A stretch of 64,000 nt of DNA, from positions 11,125-75,124 of the forward strand of contig DHVR01000002.1 of the NCBI GenBank assembly GCA_002412765.1, written 5' to 3'. Origin of the DNA: Leptolinea sp. UBA5203 (lineage in GTDB: Bacteria; Chloroflexota; Anaerolineae; Anaerolineales; Anaerolineaceae). Below are positions 62,041 through 64,000 of this stretch, one piece after another. A program made the position numbers and the translations under genes. The notes below the pieces were generated by a model, which worked only from the letters and a program-made list of their open reading frames with translations, ran no database searches and was not told where the DNA came from. The first letter of the stretch is position 1; each line of letters opens with the position of its first letter.

Positions 62041-62235
62041 ATGCCAATGTATCGTTTTATATGTCAGGAATGTAAAGAAACCTTTGAACAACGCCTGTCT
62101 GTGACGGAGTTAGATGATAAATGCGTTCAATGTCCACGTGGGCACCAAAATGTACAGCGTCTGTTCAACGCTCCTACAATCATATTTAAAGGTAGTGGAT
62201 GGTACAGCAAGGATCATGCAAAAAGTGGAAAGTGA
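62041..62235 (+). CDS. FmdB family zinc-ribbon protein
   Basis: A 64-residue protein: PMYRFICQECKETFE with the first Cys pair, CVQCPRGHQNV with the second, and RLFNAPTIIFKGSGWYSKD at the end, which is the FmdB signature. FmdB was named as a regulator of formamidase but is usually of unknown function. GAGG lies before the ATG at 62041. It is followed by thioredoxin. Confidence 0.9.
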   Translation: MPMYRFICQECKETFEQRLSVTELDDKCVQCPRGHQNVQRLFNAPTIIFKGSGWYSKDHAKSGK

Positions 62236-62246
62236 CAGGGCTAAAC

Positions 62247-62274
62247 TTGTAATTAAACTATTTGTTGGTAAAAT
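62247..62274 (+). promoter_or_regulatory. Probable promoter of trxA
   Basis: TTGTAA (62247-62252), 16-bp spacer, TAAAAT (62269-62274), 41 bases before the trxA ATG. Confidence 0.55.
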
Positions 62275-62315
62275 GAAATTTGATGGTTTGGCGATTTAAT
62301 AGGATAGGAGATTTT

Positions 62316-62660
62316 ATGATAAACGAACCGATTAATGTTACGGATGATGCATTCGAAAAGGTAGTGCTGCAATCCACAGTTCCTGTGGTTGTTGATTTTT
62401 GGGCACCCTGGTGTGGACCCTGCAAAATGGTGGCTCCAATCCTGGATAAAATTGCCAAAGAAATGGCTGGTAAATTGGTGGTTGCCAAGGTGAATACCGA
62501 CGAAAACCAGCAATGGGCTGGCCAATATGGTGTACAGGGAATTCCAACCATGTTGTTTGTTTCTGGCGGGAAGATTGTTCATCGTCAGACAGGTGCATTG
62601 CCCGAGACCATGTTGCGGGATGTTATCAGCCAGTTCCTTGAGGTTTCAGCACAAAGTTAA
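62316..62660 (+). CDS. trxA: Thioredoxin
   Basis: A 114-residue cytoplasmic thioredoxin with the active site WCGPCK near residue 35, the cis-Pro in QGIPTMLF near 77, and a typical C-terminal helix. GGAGA precedes the ATG at 62316; upstream ATGs in the same frame lack a site and would extend the N terminus by 12 residues. It reduces protein disulfides through thioredoxin reductase, which is not in the window. Confidence 0.94.
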   Translation: MINEPINVTDDAFEKVVLQSTVPVVVDFWAPWCGPCKMVAPILDKIAKEMAGKLVVAKVNTDENQQWAGQYGVQGIPTMLFVSGGKIVHRQTGALPETMLRDVISQFLEVSAQS

Positions 62661-62740
62661 AGTATATTGAGTGGTAATCTAGAAGATAATTTGTTTTCTA
62701 TACACTGATTATACTGTTTGAAAAGTTAGATTTATTGCAT

Positions 62741-62768
62741 GTAGGGGCGACCGGCCGGTCGCCCCTAC
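62741..62768. repeat. Perfect 28-bp palindrome, GTAGGGGCGACCGG type
   Basis: GTAGGGGCGACCGG (62741-62754) followed directly by its reverse complement, no loop. It lies between convergent trxA and murA. Similar 14-mers flank genes in many bacteria. Confidence 0.85.
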
Positions 62769-62804
62769 TTTTCGGATATCAACTCTTTTTCATCTTTTCA
62801 TTGA

Positions 62805-64000
62805 TTATTGTTCCCTTTCCCGAATAATGTTTGCACCCAACAATTTTAATTTTTGATCCACATCCTCGTAACCCCGGTCAATTTGGCCGATATTGCGAAT
62901 GACGGAGGTGCCTTTCGCAGATAATGCTGCCAATAACAAGGCCATGCCCGCACGGATATCCGGACTTTCCATTTTCTCTGCATTTAATCGGGTGGGACCT
63001 TGAACGATGCAGCGATGAGGATCACAGAGGACAATGTGAGCTCCCATGGAGGCTAATTTGTCGGTAAAAAACATCCGGCTGGGGTACATCCAATCATGGA
63101 AGAGGATCGTGCCAGTGGATTGAGTTGCCACGACGATGGCGAGGCTCATCAAGTCGGTTGGAAAAGCCGGCCAGGGCATGACACTGATTTCCGGAATCAC
63201 CCCGCCTAAATCCGGTTCAATGGACATGGGTTGGTCACTGGGCACCAGAATATCCTCGCCATCTTCGTGCCAGATCACTCCCAGACGACGAAAGACTAAT
63301 TTGATCATGTCTAAATACTGAATGCCAGCATTTTTGATACGGATGGTGCCGTGGGTCAGCGCGGCCGCACCCACGAAACTGATCACTTCCAGGTAATCCG
63401 GGCCAATGGTAAATTCTCCGCCATGCAAGCCGTTTACCCCTTCAATGTGTAACGTGTTGGAACCAATGCTCTCAATTTTTGCACCGAGAATATTGAGTAA
63501 ATGACAGAGTTCCTGAATATGGGGTTCAGAAGCCGCATTGCGAATGACGGATGGTCCCTTTGCGGTGGCGCAAGCCATGATGGCATTCTCTGTAGCGGTA
63601 ACGCTGGCTTCGTCTAAAAGAATATCCGCACCGATTAATTTTTTGGCAGTGAAGTGAAAAGCCTTATCCAGGTCAATGGTTGCACCTAATTTTTCCAGGG
63701 CAATGATATGGGTATCTACTCTACGACGTCCAATAACATCGCCGCCGGGTGGTGGTAGGATTAGCTCGCCAGTTCTGGCAGTCATCGGACCCGCCAGTAA
63801 GATGGATGCGCGGATTTTTTTACATAATTCCGGATCCAAGTCCGCAGGACGAACATCCTTTGCGTGGAACTTCCAGGAGTGGGTATCCGTTTGAACCACT
63901 GAAACGCCAAGACTTTGAATTAAATCCCGCATATTAATCACATCGCGGATAATTGGCATATTGTGAAGGATGACGGGTTCGTCAGTTAACAAACAGGCAG
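62805..64000 (-). CDS. murA: UDP-GlcNAc 1-carboxyvinyltransferase, N terminus cut by window end
   Basis: The first committed enzyme of peptidoglycan synthesis, adding enolpyruvate to UDP-GlcNAc. About 398 codons are visible; some 20-30 N-terminal residues lie beyond 64000. Seen: LLTDEPVILHNMPIIRDV at the visible start, a TARTGELILPP segment, RIRASILL-type strands and MEPDLGG-like turns. The loop that has PGGCAIG in E. coli (Cys115) reads PGGDVIG here, so the catalytic Cys is Asp. It faces trxA with a palindrome between. Confidence 0.93.
   Translation of the reverse strand, partial: ACLLTDEPVILHNMPIIRDVINMRDLIQSLGVSVVQTDTHSWKFHAKDVRPADLDPELCKKIRASILLAGPMTARTGELILPPPGGDVIGRRRVDTHIIALEKLGATIDLDKAFHFTAKKLIGADILLDEASVTATENAIMACATAKGPSVIRNAASEPHIQELCHLLNILGAKIESIGSNTLHIEGVNGLHGGEFTIGPDYLEVISFVGAAALTHGTIRIKNAGIQYLDMIKLVFRRLGVIWHEDGEDILVPSDQPMSIEPDLGGVIPEISVMPWPAFPTDLMSLAIVVATQSTGTILFHDWMYPSRMFFTDKLASMGAHIVLCDPHRCIVQGPTRLNAEKMESPDIRAGMALLLAALSAKGTSVIRNIGQIDRGYEDVDQKLKLLGANIIREREQ

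Overview
The window is ordinary bacterial chromosome of moderate GC with densely packed genes on both strands. Gene content points to a Chloroflexota bacterium, most likely class Anaerolineae. The reasons are a paired B12-binding radical SAM protein and its DUF2344 partner, a DUF5671-like membrane protein, many eukaryote-type Ser/Thr kinase parts, SH3 and choice-of-anchor surface proteins, a Rex regulator, a split methylmalonyl-CoA mutase, and intergenic palindromes of the GTAGGGGC type. Peptidoglycan genes (murJ, murA) show that a murein wall is made. The lineage call is inference from gene content, not from a marker-gene tree.

Layout. 0-4.2 kb: end of ettA, then a TetR-controlled ABC-2 exporter operon with a clear promoter and operator. 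4.4-8.3 kb: dcd, a CapA-like lipoprotein and bifunctional FtcD. 8.4-19.2 kb: SRAP protein, tRNA-Glu, diguanylate cyclase, a repeat-built membrane protein, proline iminopeptidase, rsmI, a ZIP transporter, murJ and a membrane-anchored hypothetical. 19.4-22.7 kb: rimO, a RodZ-like protein and rplI. 23-31.5 kb: methylmalonyl-CoA mutase and epimerase, then the F1 genes atpA-atpG-atpD-atpC followed by a divergent MreB-like gene, facing rex. 31.6-38.4 kb: Fe-S protein, YgiQ radical SAM protein, VTT/DedA membrane protein, a large secreted beta-helix lipoprotein, a degenerate tandem repeat and tRNA-Arg. 38.4-53.2 kb: radical SAM pair, SDR, DUF503, folC, lon, coiled-coil protein, coaD, recG, a DegV/DAK2/Asp23 set (fatty acid kinase type) and rpmB. 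53.2-62 kb: rpe and a signalling region holding two Ser/Thr kinases, an SH3 protein, a PP2C phosphatase, a DnaJ-VWA fusion, an FHA protein, a small conserved-looking protein and an OmpR-type regulator. 62-64 kb: FmdB zinc ribbon, thioredoxin, and murA cut by the window end.

The best candidates for something under-described are: (1) the kinase-propeller / PP2C / DnaJ-VWA / FHA / 79-residue protein / response regulator gene block at 56.1-61.9 kb, whose kinase appears to start at a CTG codon; (2) the MreB homologue at the end of an F1-only ATP synthase operon, which has lost key nucleotide-site residues; (3) a family of long intergenic palindromes with a shared core, mostly at gene 3' ends; (4) a 280-bp-period degenerate tandem repeat at 37.7-38.2 kb. 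MurA carries Asp in place of the usual catalytic Cys, which predicts fosfomycin insensitivity.

No CRISPR array, complete insertion sequence, prophage or integrase was seen.
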